A DNA stretch of 42,860 bases from positions 1-42,860 of the forward strand of contig NZ_PVWK01000111.1 of the NCBI RefSeq assembly GCF_003003795.1. The letters run 5' to 3'. Position numbers and translations under genes: made by a program. This DNA comes from Stenomitos frigidus ULC18 (GTDB taxonomy: Bacteria; Cyanobacteriota; Cyanobacteriia; Leptolyngbyales; Leptolyngbyaceae). Below are positions 18,320 to 26,489 of the stretch, piece by piece (position 1 is the stretch's first letter; each line of letters opens with the position of its first letter). The notes under the pieces were generated by a model. The model searched no databases, was not told the DNA's origin, and saw only the letters and a list, made by a program, of their open reading frames with translations.

Positions 18320-19900
18320 ATGATGTCATCCCATCACTCACATCAGCCCCTGCCAGGTAGTGAACGGACTATGCTGCCCGGTGCACGTCAGATGGGTCCT
18401 GTGAAGCCAGAGGAACCCATGGAAGTTAGTGTCTATCTGAAAGCGCGTGGAAGCGCCAAGGCTTTAGAGGCGCTGGCCAACCAACTGCCCGGTCAGCGTC
18501 AACACTTGAGTCAAGCTGAGTTTGCTGCTCAGCAGGGCGCAGATCCGGACGCGATCGCCAAGGTAGAAGCCTTTGCGCACGAGCATAATTTAACCATTGT
18601 GGACGTCAATCCCGCTCGCCGAGTCATTGTGCTCGCGGGTACAGCAACCATGATGAGTAGTGCTTTTCAGGTAGAGTTGCATTATTACGAACACCCACAG
18701 GGCCACTTTCGGGGACGTACCGGTACAGTGCAGCTGCCAGCTGACTTAATCCCCATCGTTGAAGGGGTTTTTGGGCTCGATGATCGTCCCCAGGCGCGGG
18801 CACACTACCGCCGTTTAGAGACGCGAGCGGCAGCACAGGCGACCACCGCTTACACGCCACCTCAGCTGGCAGCGCTCTATGACTTTCCCACCCAGTTGAA
18901 CGGGCAAGGGCAGAGTATTGCCATCATTGAACTCGGTGGCGGCTATCGCAGCAGCGATCTGAGAGCATACTTCTCCAGGCTCGGACTCCCCTTGCCCAAG
19001 GTTGTCAGTGTTTCAGTGGATCGCGGGCGCAATAGCCCCTCTACAGCCGATAGCGCTGATGGTGAAGTCGAACTGGACATTCAAGTGGCAGGCGCGATCG
19101 CCCCTGCTGCTCGACTGGTCGTGTACTTTGCACCGAACAGCGATCGGGGCTTTCTCGATGCGGTCACCACCGCCATTCATGACACCCGCTATCGCCCTTC
19201 AGTCATCTCGATTAGTTGGGGTGGACCGGAGTCAACCTGGACGGCTCAGGCACTGCAGGCGATGGATCAAGCCTTTCAGTCAGCTGCAGCTCTCGGTGTG
19301 ACCGTTTGTTGTGCTGCTGGCGATGGTGGCTCGTCGGATGGTGTCACGGACGGTCGCGCACATGTCGATTTTCCGGCGTCCAGTCCCTACGCACTGGCCT
19401 GCGGTGGCACGCGGTTAGAGTCAGCGAACGGTCAGGTCACGAGTGAAGTGGTGTGGAATAACACTGGTAAGGGCGCTACAGGCGGCGGCATCAGTGATGT
19501 GTTCGCCTTGCCAGCGTGGCAAGTGGGAGCAGGCATACCGCCTTCCAGCAATCCTGATGGTCGCGTGGGTCGTGGCGTACCTGATGTCGCTGGTGATGCT
19601 GATCCGGAGACGGGCTACCAGATCCAGGTGGATGGACAGCTCTTCGTGTTTGGCGGCACCAGTGCGGTCTCACCCCTGTGGGCGGGACTGCTGGCGCTGA
19701 TCAACCAGAAATTGGGTAAAGCAGTGGGCTACCTCAATCCAGTGCTGTATCAGCAACTGGCTCAAACATCCGTGCTGCGAGACGTGACTAGCGGCAATAA
19801 CGGTGCTTATCAGGCTAACCCTGGTTGGGATGCGTGTACGGGACTGGGTAGTCCCGATGGCGCAAAGCTCTTGCAGGCGCTGACGGGTACTCAGCTGTAA
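18320..19900 (+). CDS. S53 family (sedolisin/kumamolisin-like) serine-carboxyl peptidase
   Basis: This 526-residue protein starts at an ATG with AAGGAG eight bases upstream. Residues 1-175 form the pro-domain (Pro-kumamolisin type, including the inhibitory GHFRGRTGTVQLP region). The catalytic domain has the Glu/Asp pair in DGEVELD (E249, D253), the oxyanion Asp in AAGDGG (D335) and the nucleophile Ser in GGTSAVSP (S448). A C-terminal calcium-site region follows (LRDVTSGNNG, then CTGLGSP). All catalytic residues are present. No signal peptide is visible, so export would need another route or the enzyme acts inside. Such acid peptidases cleave proteins at low pH and are unexpected within a phage region. 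It is likely cargo. Confidence 0.92.
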   Translation: MMSSHHSHQPLPGSERTMLPGARQMGPVKPEEPMEVSVYLKARGSAKALEALANQLPGQRQHLSQAEFAAQQGADPDAIAKVEAFAHEHNLTIVDVNPARRVIVLAGTATMMSSAFQVELHYYEHPQGHFRGRTGTVQLPADLIPIVEGVFGLDDRPQARAHYRRLETRAAAQATTAYTPPQLAALYDFPTQLNGQGQSIAIIELGGGYRSSDLRAYFSRLGLPLPKVVSVSVDRGRNSPSTADSADGEVELDIQVAGAIAPAARLVVYFAPNSDRGFLDAVTTAIHDTRYRPSVISISWGGPESTWTAQALQAMDQAFQSAAALGVTVCCAAGDGGSSDGVTDGRAHVDFPASSPYALACGGTRLESANGQVTSEVVWNNTGKGATGGGISDVFALPAWQVGAGIPPSSNPDGRVGRGVPDVAGDADPETGYQIQVDGQLFVFGGTSAVSPLWAGLLALINQKLGKAVGYLNPVLYQQLAQTSVLRDVTSGNNGAYQANPGWDACTGLGSPDGAKLLQALTGTQL

Positions 19901-19996
19901 CCACTTTCAGGTAGAACCTGGCCTCGAACCTAAAAAACAAGGCTTGGTAGGAAAGCAAAAGCAGCCGTAATCCCTGTGATGAATCTCACTGCAAGT

Positions 19997-20281
19997 TCAG
20001 GCGGCTTCCCCTTGCATTTCTACCAAGATCAGCGAGACGTATGCCTTCCCTACTGCGATCGCGTTTTCAGCGGTTTTGAATGTGCGTGGCTGCTGGGTGT
20101 TGCCCCAGTCTTCACCTTCGGGGTCAAGGGCGATGAAGCTATAGCGTCCGTTGGGTTGGAGCGTCGGGACAATGAGCCAGGTGCCGTTGAGATGAGCAAC
20201 GGCTTGGGCATAGAGGAGCTGCGGTGCTCTTACAGCAACAGCTAAAGCGCTGTTCTGCTCTGAGACTGCTAGATTAGACAT
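19997..20281 (-). CDS. Small hypothetical protein
   Basis: This 94-residue soluble protein has an N-terminal Ala/Val-rich helical part. A central beta hairpin follows with aromatic residues (NGTWLIVPTLQPNGRYSFI), then a C-terminal helix. It has no recognised family. It is convergent with the S53 peptidase, with about 96 bases between them, and points away from the genes to its right. Composition matches its surroundings. The frame could be a modest host or plasmid-type gene. Confidence 0.5.
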   Translation of the reverse strand: MSNLAVSEQNSALAVAVRAPQLLYAQAVAHLNGTWLIVPTLQPNGRYSFIALDPEGEDWGNTQQPRTFKTAENAIAVGKAYVSLILVEMQGEAA

Positions 20282-20695
20282 GGTTCTACCTTGTAGTGTG
20301 GTTGAACAAACGGCGATCGCCAGACCGGGAAGTTGGGTGATCGCTGCAATTATTTGACTGACCCATTCCTCTTGGTCAATGTTTTATCAGAAGCTGGCAG
20401 CTGTTCTTTGCACACTAAGAACGCTGCAAACGAACTGACCTGCTCAAACGGATGACGTGTTTACGTTGGTCTCGACAAAGCCAGCCTTCAGCATGTCTGC
20501 CCTACCGGTTAAACCGGCTGTTGCGGTATGAGCACTACTGCCCCGCTCCGGCTCTATGCCAAGCGCAGCAGAACTTTTCCGTAGGTAGCTATGGCCCTAC
20601 GAGATTGTGTCAGGACGGATAGTAGACCGTGGCGAAGTTTCAAGGCGATCGCGGAGTCGCGCGATCGCCGAGTACATCTAAAAAGTGCGGTCTCT
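20282..20695. other. Intergenic stretch with a palindrome and a HIP1 hairpin
   Basis: No gene is recognised. It holds a perfect 13-base palindrome, CCGGTTAAACCGG (20505-20517). Near its right end is a ten-pair hairpin built from HIP1 sequence (20644-20669). Confidence 0.5.
20644..20669 (-). terminator. HIP1-built hairpin downstream of the minus-strand cluster
   Basis: GGCGATCGCG and CGCGATCGCC pair over ten bases around a six-base loop. It lies 27-52 bases after the stop of the gene at 20696 and has no T tract, so it could end transcription only weakly or protect the 3' end. Confidence 0.45.
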
Positions 20696-21205
20696 CTAAA
20701 CTAAGGCCAAGGCTGGCAAGTTAGTTGAGACGCACTGACACACATGGATCGCCGTATAGGTCCCGTTAAAGCTTGGCTGATAGGTTTCAACGGCTTCCAC
20801 CCGCCACTGACTGGGTACACGTCGCCCGCGTGTGGGGTCGTCAGCGTCTGCCTCCATTGAGTAAAGCCGTCCTGTGGGAGGCTTGCCGTCAATGTCTAAG
20901 CCGTCACTAATGACGTAGTTTTGACAGACTTGCACATCCAAGCTGATTGCTGGATACGAGTCGCGCATTTGCCTGGCTGACCATAGTGCCCGCTCTGGTA
21001 TGACTGTGCCTTCGGGGGCGATGAAAGCCAGATAGGCCGCTTTGTCATCGTGGTGGTAGGTCTCAATATCTAGTACGATCCAGCGTCGTTCGCCGCCGAT
21101 CACAACAGTAGCCCCGATCTGAGGAGGCTCTGAGAACCGGATCAGATCGGTTTCTCCGTCCTGATTCATGCCGCTCGAAACAGGCTCAAAAAAGACCAGT
21201 GACAT
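20696..21205 (-). CDS. Hypothetical protein, third gene of a minus-strand unit
   Basis: This 169-residue protein starts at the ATG at 21205 (MSLVFFEPVSSGMNQDGET). GGAGG lies ten bases upstream and overlaps the end of the preceding gene. The sequence is beta-rich, with two Cys near the C terminus (HVCQCVSTN). It has no signal peptide or membrane span. I do not recognise a family. It is translationally linked to the secreted protein upstream, and together with the truncated gene beyond it forms a three-gene unit that is cut off at about 21850. Confidence 0.6.
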   Translation of the reverse strand: MSLVFFEPVSSGMNQDGETDLIRFSEPPQIGATVVIGGERRWIVLDIETYHHDDKAAYLAFIAPEGTVIPERALWSARQMRDSYPAISLDVQVCQNYVISDGLDIDGKPPTGRLYSMEADADDPTRGRRVPSQWRVEAVETYQPSFNGTYTAIHVCQCVSTNLPALALV

Positions 21206-21210
21206 GACTT

Positions 21211-21696
21211 TTACCTCCAATAACGATCAAAGCGTGCAACTTCCCTGGAGTCGCCCCCAAACACGCACCACCAATCGTAGAGCGTTCCGCGCGACCGATT
21301 CCGCTCAATTCTGACTAACCTAAGCTTAAAACCTCCTTGCCGAAAGCGTTTTTCCATATCTCTACAGCCGTCGTAGTTTTTCACCAGTCGTCCCGTTGTG
21401 GCTTGCTTGCCTGAGTCATCTGGTTGGCGATCGGTGCGAAGTTCTCTCGGCGCTTTGCGGGTTGGGACGCATTGCCCTGGCGTACACCAGAGCTTCGGAC
21501 CATTTCGCCAAAGCACCCAAGCGCCTGCCGTTGCCAGGACGACAGCGCACGCTTCGGGTTGAGCGTAGCAGGCAGCCATTGCTGCCCTTGCAGCCATTGG
21601 ATTAGCTTGCGCGGGCTGTGGCATCGTGCTGGGAGCGAAGAAGGCAGTGAGAGCGATCGCAACAATCCTGCTTTTTGTGAGCATTGGTTTGGTCAT
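21211..21696 (-). CDS. Secreted Cys-containing hypothetical protein
   Basis: This 161-residue protein starts at the ATG at 21696, overlapping the stop of the upstream fragment as ATGA. It has a clear signal peptide: a basic start (MTKPMLTKSR), a hydrophobic core (IVAIALTAFFA) and a likely Ala-x-Ala cleavage in PAQANP. The mature part has several Cys (ACYAQPEACA, WCTPGQC, YDGC, WWCVF) that could form disulfides. A second hydrophobic stretch (CAVVLATAGAWVLW) may anchor it. No family is recognised. Another frame on the opposite strand is open for most of its length, but the signal peptide and the overlaps on both sides favour this reading. Confidence 0.6.
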   Translation of the reverse strand: MTKPMLTKSRIVAIALTAFFAPSTMPQPAQANPMAARAAMAACYAQPEACAVVLATAGAWVLWRNGPKLWCTPGQCVPTRKAPRELRTDRQPDDSGKQATTGRLVKNYDGCRDMEKRFRQGGFKLRLVRIERNRSRGTLYDWWCVFGGDSREVARFDRYWR

Positions 21697-21850
21697 TGCC
21701 GTGCCCCTGGATAGGGTGACGCGACCCATTTAGGAGCCTCAACAGTCTCGATCTCCCCTGTCCATTTGCCAGCCGAGTCGTAGGGGATCTTGACCATCCC
21801 TCCTGCTGCTGTCCAGTAATAGTCTGCTTCTCGCGTGTAAGAGTCAGGGA
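21693..21850 (-). pseudogene. 3' end of a truncated gene, fused to the TIR-WD40 junction
   Basis: A frame of about 50 codons reads SYTREADYYWTAAGGMVKIP and ends in PGARQ, with its stop overlapping the next start as ATGA. It has no start of its own: upstream it runs into the broken end of the TIR-WD40 gene at about 21850-21860. The overlap with an intact downstream gene shows it was the last part of a real upstream gene. The 5' part is missing from the window. Confidence 0.55.
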
Positions 21851-23172
21851 ACCCGATCACGGAATGCGGGACTGAAACTCACGCTAATGACCAAAGACTG
21901 ATGCCCGGTGAAGGTCTGGAGAGCCTTGCCCGTCGCCACGTCCCACAGCTTGATGATCTTGTCCCCACTGCCGGAAGCGAGGGTCTTGCCATCGGGACTG
22001 AAACGCACGCTAGTGACAACATCCTGATGCCCGGTGAGGGTCTGGAGGGCCTTGCCCGTCGCCACGTCCCACAGCTTGATGGTGTTGTCCCCACTGCTGG
22101 AAGCGAGAGTCTTGCCATCGGGACTGAAACTCACGCTCCAGACAGCCTCCTGATGCCCGGTGAGCGTGTTGTGTTCACTGACAACATTCATAGCTTGCCA
22201 CAGTGCTGCAATCACTTGGGTTTGCAGATTCGTCTTGGTCAAGCCGGTTCGATCCAATTGTTTGAGCTGCTGCCCTGCCTGCAAACTGACTAACAGAGAT
22301 TCAAAGACTTGACCGGAAAGAAAAGCCCCCTCAGCAGCCGTACTAACTAAGCGCACATCGGCCAGGGCTAACTTTTGCTCTGACTGGCGCTCGTTTTCTT
22401 GAATCCGTTGCTGCGTCACGATAACGGCCCCGATCGCCGCCGCCACGATCGCACCCAAGCCCACAAACCCAGCGCGTACAATCCGCCGCGCTACCTGATC
22501 CGCCTTTTGCACCGCGAGGCTAGTCTGCAAATATTCCACCTGTAGCTCTGTAGGGCGTGGTGTCTTGCCTTGCTGAAACCACTGTTGCGCTTCGGTCAGG
22601 TCTTGCCCCCGCAACACGGCTCCAGTATCCCGCTGCTTGTTGTCCCAGTCGATCGCCCGTTGCAAAAGCCGGGTATGCAGTTTCACATAGTCGAGGTCGG
22701 TGTCGATCGTCTCCAGCAAACTTTGTAACGCCGACTCAAAGTCATCCGTCTCGCGGCAAAAGAGCCAGTTGATTTCTTGCAGGGCTGGATGCACGTCGGC
22801 GATCGCAAACCCCTCACGGAAGACGATCGGTACTAAGCGCTTTTTACACTGCACGGCATGGTCAATTTCGTCTCGACAGACTTTAGAGGCTACAGAATCA
22901 GGACTGAGCACAAAGGCAAACGTGTTGGTCCCCTCAATCCCCCGCTGAATCTCCTGCCACCATTTTTCGCCCTTGGCAATACTGGCCCAATCCACCCAAG
23001 TGTCTCGTTGCCGCACTTGGATCGCCTCACTCAGCCGCCGTACAAAGTCAATGTCCTTGCGGGAATAAGAGATGAAGACATCAGTAGTGCCCTTCGGTAA
23101 GGCTATCTTTGGTGCTGAGCCAGCCTTGGCAGCGTCCGTCATTACGGTGGCACAAAAGTAATTCGTACCCAC
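21844..23172 (-). CDS. TIR-transmembrane-WD40 protein, truncated in the third WD repeat
   Basis: This 442-residue protein starts with a TIR domain at about 29-160 (TTDVFISYSRKD, then DTWVDWASIAKGEKWW). A Cys-x-x-Glu (VCRDE, E102) sits where catalytic TIRs have their NADase Glu. A membrane span at about 233-252 and a helical linker follow. The C-terminal WD40 part has two full repeats (about 338-379 and 380-421) and then breaks after SVSFSP into AFRDRVP and a stop. Family members usually have seven or more repeats for a complete propeller. TIR-WD40 proteins are common in filamentous cyanobacteria and are thought to act in signalling or abortive defence. The missing repeats probably disable sensing. 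An alternative start is MTDAAK at 23142. Confidence 0.8.
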   Translation of the reverse strand: MGTNYFCATVMTDAAKAGSAPKIALPKGTTDVFISYSRKDIDFVRRLSEAIQVRQRDTWVDWASIAKGEKWWQEIQRGIEGTNTFAFVLSPDSVASKVCRDEIDHAVQCKKRLVPIVFREGFAIADVHPALQEINWLFCRETDDFESALQSLLETIDTDLDYVKLHTRLLQRAIDWDNKQRDTGAVLRGQDLTEAQQWFQQGKTPRPTELQVEYLQTSLAVQKADQVARRIVRAGFVGLGAIVAAAIGAVIVTQQRIQENERQSEQKLALADVRLVSTAAEGAFLSGQVFESLLVSLQAGQQLKQLDRTGLTKTNLQTQVIAALWQAMNVVSEHNTLTGHQEAVWSVSFSPDGKTLASSSGDNTIKLWDVATGKALQTLTGHQDVVTSVRFSPDGKTLASGSGDKIIKLWDVATGKALQTFTGHQSLVISVSFSPAFRDRVP

Positions 23173-23786
23173 AGAATATCAGGCTCATGCTCTGCCTTGA
23201 CGGCTTCACAAGGAATTCATTGTGAATGCCAGGACGGGGACTTGAACCCCAGGCACGAGGATTTTTAGATTTTTCCTTTTTGAAGGTAAGATTCGCACTC
23301 CCTAAGAGAATCTGAAGACTGCGCCTTGGGCTTATGAATGCAGTCTCAAAAGACATGAAAACCTTTCTGAGAAGAAGTTCCAGCCTTGTCTGTCGTTGCT
23401 AGCATTCTCGAATTAGATGGCGAGTATTCAGGTTAGCTCCCTTCTTAAGGCATACCCTCTAGGGCTGTACTTACCCTAGGGCAATTCAAAATCTGCCCAT
23501 TCAAAGCAGTTTTATCTCCGTGGATGAAGAAAAAGTTCTTGTTGATCGGTAGGAAATAAGGTCTGCGACACGACTAGAACCTCTCAGTAGCTTGTCCAGT
23601 AAAGTTGTTAGCTCTTGCTTCTATCTGCCACTCCAAGTGTAAAGCAGTAATATTGCTGATTTGAACATCGCGTAAAGCTGGAGGCAGCTTTTCTTTATTC
23701 GATGCCATGAGCAAAACGGATCGAATAATATGGAGGGCAAAGCTTTAGGTATAAGCCTTTCCAGTTACTGTGACTATTAATAAAAT
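23173..23786. other. 614-base gap with a tRNA-like remnant
   Basis: Apart from the tRNA-like piece at 23227-23266 I see no gene. It must contain the promoters for the divergent TIR-WD40 and TcmP genes. The base composition becomes more AT-rich toward TcmP, which itself is AT-rich compared with the phage genes. Confidence 0.4.
23227..23266 (-). tRNA. tRNA 3'-end-like remnant (not a complete tRNA)
   Basis: On the minus strand, TGGGG, loop TTCAAGT and CCCCG form a T arm of normal geometry. It is followed by TCCTGGC and A, as a seven-base acceptor strand and discriminator. Upstream AAAATCC resembles the 3' side of an anticodon stem. The matching 5' acceptor strand GCCAGGA and a D arm are not found nearby. 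It could be a leftover attachment site or a decayed tRNA. Confidence 0.5.
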
Positions 23787-24920
23787 ATGAACGGAACCTC
23801 TTTCTTCGATGAGCAAAAAGAGCAATCTGCAATAAAAGCTAGAATTGTTGAAAAGTATTTCTGGGTTTGGGCAAAAGTCATTATTCCAACTGTTAAGAAA
23901 TCGGCTCCAGAGCCAAGAATTGCTTATATCGACCTTTTTGCTGGACCGGGGCGGTATAAAGATGGCTCAAAATCAACTCCAGTAAAAGTCTTGGAAACTG
24001 CTAGTTCAGAACCAGATATGCAAAATATGCTGGTATCTATATTTAACGATGCTGACCCAGAGAATGTTAACTCACTTCGGAACGCTATAGAGTCAATTCC
24101 AGGAATAGAGAATCTGAAATATTGTCCTCAAATACTTAATAATGAAGTCGGAAACAGTATAGTTGAAACATTTCAAGCGGCCAAATTAATCCCTACTCTG
24201 TTTTTTGTTGACCCTTGGGGCTATAAAGGATTATCTCTGCAACTTATCAATTCAGTTGTCAAAGATTGGGGATGTGATTGCATCTTCTTCTTCAATTACA
24301 ATCGCATCAACATGGGTTTAAGCAATGATGCTGTTAAAGAACATATGAATGCTCTGTTTGGACAGTTACGGGCGGATCAAGTTGGTGAACAATTAAAAGG
24401 ACTTAATCCGCAAGAGCGTGAATTGACAGTTGTAGAAGCAATTTGTGAGGCTTTGGAAGAAATGGGCGGTGAGTATGTTCTCCCATTTCGCTTCAAACAT
24501 GAAAGTGGGAATCGCACTAGCCATCATCTAATCTTTGTGAGCAAACACGTCAAAGGCTACGAAATCATGAAGGAGATAATGGCTAAAGAGAGTTCTGAGC
24601 AGATGCAAGGTGTAGCATCTTTTGAGTACAATCCTGCAACTCTTCAACAACCGCTCCTTTTTGAGTTAACTCGTCCTCTTGATGAGCTGGAAACTATGCT
24701 GCTGGACACCTTCTCAGGAAGAAGCATGACTATGGAGGAAGTTTATAACCAGCATCATGTTAGGAAGCCTTACATTAAAAAAAATTACAAGGCTGCTCTC
24801 GGTAGTCTTGAAGCTCAAAGTAAGATTTCAGCAGATCCACCTGCTAACAAACGTCGAAAAATGAAGGGAGAAATTACGTTTGCAGATTCAGTAAAAGTAG
24901 TGTTTCCAGCTAAGCAGTAA
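23787..24920 (+). CDS. tcmP: Three-Cys-motif partner protein TcmP
   Basis: This 377-residue protein has a methyltransferase-like fold with IAYIDLFAGPG (about 46-56, the SAM-binding motif I) and FFVDPWGYKGL (about 139-149, the position of the catalytic DPxx motif). A C-terminal winged-helix-like part follows from about 300. This is the order found in TcmP proteins, named because they are encoded next to the three-Cys-motif DUF5131 protein, which here overlaps it tail to tail by 11 bases. The activity of the pair has not been settled; both occur on phages and mobile elements. Its AT-rich codons and lack of HIP1 sites contrast with the phage genes around it, suggesting separate acquisition. Confidence 0.88.
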   Translation: MNGTSFFDEQKEQSAIKARIVEKYFWVWAKVIIPTVKKSAPEPRIAYIDLFAGPGRYKDGSKSTPVKVLETASSEPDMQNMLVSIFNDADPENVNSLRNAIESIPGIENLKYCPQILNNEVGNSIVETFQAAKLIPTLFFVDPWGYKGLSLQLINSVVKDWGCDCIFFFNYNRINMGLSNDAVKEHMNALFGQLRADQVGEQLKGLNPQERELTVVEAICEALEEMGGEYVLPFRFKHESGNRTSHHLIFVSKHVKGYEIMKEIMAKESSEQMQGVASFEYNPATLQQPLLFELTRPLDELETMLLDTFSGRSMTMEEVYNQHHVRKPYIKKNYKAALGSLEAQSKISADPPANKRRKMKGEITFADSVKVVFPAKQ

Positions 24921-25686
24921 GTTCCAGTTTACCTGAACGTCTTGCTGCTTTCAGTGGAATACTTCCCCATTTCTGAACGTGCTGATTCCAGGCATCAGGC
25001 ATCTCATCCCAGATCTCACCATTGAGTAATTTACCTCCCGCTTTCGGCGTTCTTCCTCCAACTTGCTTGAAGAAAAACGCTACTTCTGCATTTTTACACT
25101 GATCACGGATATCCTCTGCCCAGTTGAGGTTCATTGAGCGATGTTTTTGTCCAGATTCCCCCCCTACAATAACCCAGTCAATTCCAGACAAATCAAGTCT
25201 TAGCGCTCCTAAAAGTGGCTCGCATGAAATGAAGCGTACTGAAACAGGAACCAGACGCAGACATTCAATACGATCGACGTAGTTTTGATTCTCAACAGAC
25301 ACACCTAACCAAACGTTTTCTGGAAAATCTAACTTATAAGATAAATCACGTAGACGCTCATGCCGCTTTGTCAAAATTTGATACACGTGCCAAGGTGTTG
25401 AGCGAATGATAGAGAAGACTTCCTTGATAAATTCGAGGGGCACTTCTTCATGGAAAAGGTCACTCATTGAGTTAACGAAAACCCGGCTTGGAGTGCGCCA
25501 ACGCAGCGGCTCTCCCAATCTGTTTGGATGCAAAGTCAAGACAAACCCATTAGAAAAGTTTTTAGGAAAACGCTGTGTAAGAGTTTCAGCATAGCAGTGT
25601 AAACACCCTGGGCTAATTTTGTCGCAGCCCGTTGTAGGATTCCAGGTTTTGTCGGTCCACTCAATACCAGTGTGTATGCTAGACAT
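24910..25686 (-). CDS. Three-Cys-motif protein, phage Gp37/Gp68 (DUF5131) family
   Basis: This 258-residue protein starts MSSIHTGIEWTDKTWNP with GGAG a few bases upstream. Its three Cys (C21, C28, C31 in GCDKISPGCLHCYAETL) give the family its name and could bind an iron-sulfur cluster, as in radical SAM-like enzymes. Further family marks are SMSDLFHEEVP, YQILTKRHERL and IVGGESGQKHR, the last followed by a Trp-Ala helix. Members are frequent on phages and defence islands, paired with TcmP as here. The pair is convergent rather than in one operon, which is less usual. The gene appears intact. Confidence 0.88.
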   Translation of the reverse strand: MSSIHTGIEWTDKTWNPTTGCDKISPGCLHCYAETLTQRFPKNFSNGFVLTLHPNRLGEPLRWRTPSRVFVNSMSDLFHEEVPLEFIKEVFSIIRSTPWHVYQILTKRHERLRDLSYKLDFPENVWLGVSVENQNYVDRIECLRLVPVSVRFISCEPLLGALRLDLSGIDWVIVGGESGQKHRSMNLNWAEDIRDQCKNAEVAFFFKQVGGRTPKAGGKLLNGEIWDEMPDAWNQHVQKWGSIPLKAARRSGKLELTA

Positions 25687-26270
25687 ATTTCAACTCCGCA
25701 AGCTACATCCTTGGCAGATATTACCTGCCTGGAATTTTATAGTCTATTTGTACTATACCATTTTGGTAAGCACATCTCTTACTGCACCCCATTTCTACGC
25801 TGGGCGAAAGCAAATAAGGTGCAATGTGTGCAAAACATTACAGTCTTTCAAGAAAGCAGAGGTTGTTTGCGAGACCATAAACTACGCTTATGAAATTTAA
25901 GCAACGATTGCTTCGCAAATCTCTGTACTTACTTAAATACAAACTTTAGCCTTGGACATAATTTGGCTTATATCGCTCATGGGCTATCGTCTGAAACCTC
26001 GATTCTCTCGTTTGGTCTAGCTCCTACGTGCAAGCTGAAACCCTTATTGTTACGTTGCACTTCTGCGGGTTGCCGCAGTTAAACATCTTTAGGGACCACT
26101 AGATTTAGGCTTCTGGGCTACTGAAGCTTGGCGCTATCCATACACCTTATGCCGCTAGCTCCCGCCCATACCGATTACTGCACGCGCCTATTTTTGTATA
26201 CGGTGCGAACTGAAAAAATGAAGCTATTGAAAGCCTCATCGCTCATGGATATTGCTGTAACTTGTTGGAG
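25687..26270. other. 584-base gap containing a fragment of the gene at 27024
   Basis: No full gene is recognised. The stretch is AT-rich next to DUF5131 and becomes phage-like at 26113-26188, where it repeats the leader and first codons of the gene at 27024 with about 85 percent identity. Confidence 0.5.
26113..26188 (+). repeat. Direct repeat, left copy (decayed 5' end of the 27024 gene)
   Basis: These 76 bases match 26987-27063 with about 11 differences and share two exact blocks, ATACACCTTATGCCGC and ACCGATTACTGCACGCGCC. The copy includes a start codon and encodes a similar beginning (TDYCTR), but the frame leads nowhere. HicBA lies between the two copies. Confidence 0.75.
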
Positions 26271-26489
26271 CTACAACCGCTCCCACTCATCTCTGCTAAT
26301 CCCAGCCTGACGCAGAATTTTGCTCAGCAAAGTGCGGTCAATATCGCGATCATGCGGGTTAGGGATAGTAAGCTTCAGTCCGCCCCTGGTCATATACTGA
26401 TGCTTTCCACCGGGGTAGGGGCCATCAAACCCAGCTTGGCGCAGAGCGAAGACCATGTCCCGCCACTTGATCGGTCCAAAGGCTGGCAT
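26271..26489 (-). CDS. hicA: HicA-family mRNA interferase toxin
   Basis: This 72-residue protein has the HicA double-stranded-RNA-binding fold pattern: IKWRDMVFALRQAGF as the first helix, GGKHQYM with the catalytic His (H30), then a beta strand (LKLTIPNP) and HDRDIDRTLLSKILRQAGI. HicA cleaves mRNA and arrests growth until neutralised by HicB. Its ATG overlaps the stop of the upstream antitoxin as TGATG, so the toxin is translated after the antitoxin; this hicB-hicA order is the reverse of the classical hicAB operon but is known elsewhere. Confidence 0.92.
   Translation of the reverse strand: MPAFGPIKWRDMVFALRQAGFDGPYPGGKHQYMTRGGLKLTIPNPHDRDIDRTLLSKILRQAGISRDEWERL

Noticed and set aside
20505-20517. 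Palindrome CCGGTTAAACCGG as an operator
   Set aside because: A single perfect palindrome without repeats or a nearby regulator gene is not enough evidence.
21901-22293. Plus-strand open frame opposite the WD40 repeats
   Set aside because: It is a shadow of the repeated WD40 coding sequence and has no independent support.
23227-23340. Complete tRNA gene, possibly with an intron
   Set aside because: No 5' acceptor strand, D arm or paired anticodon stem could be found, so only a 3' remnant is reported.
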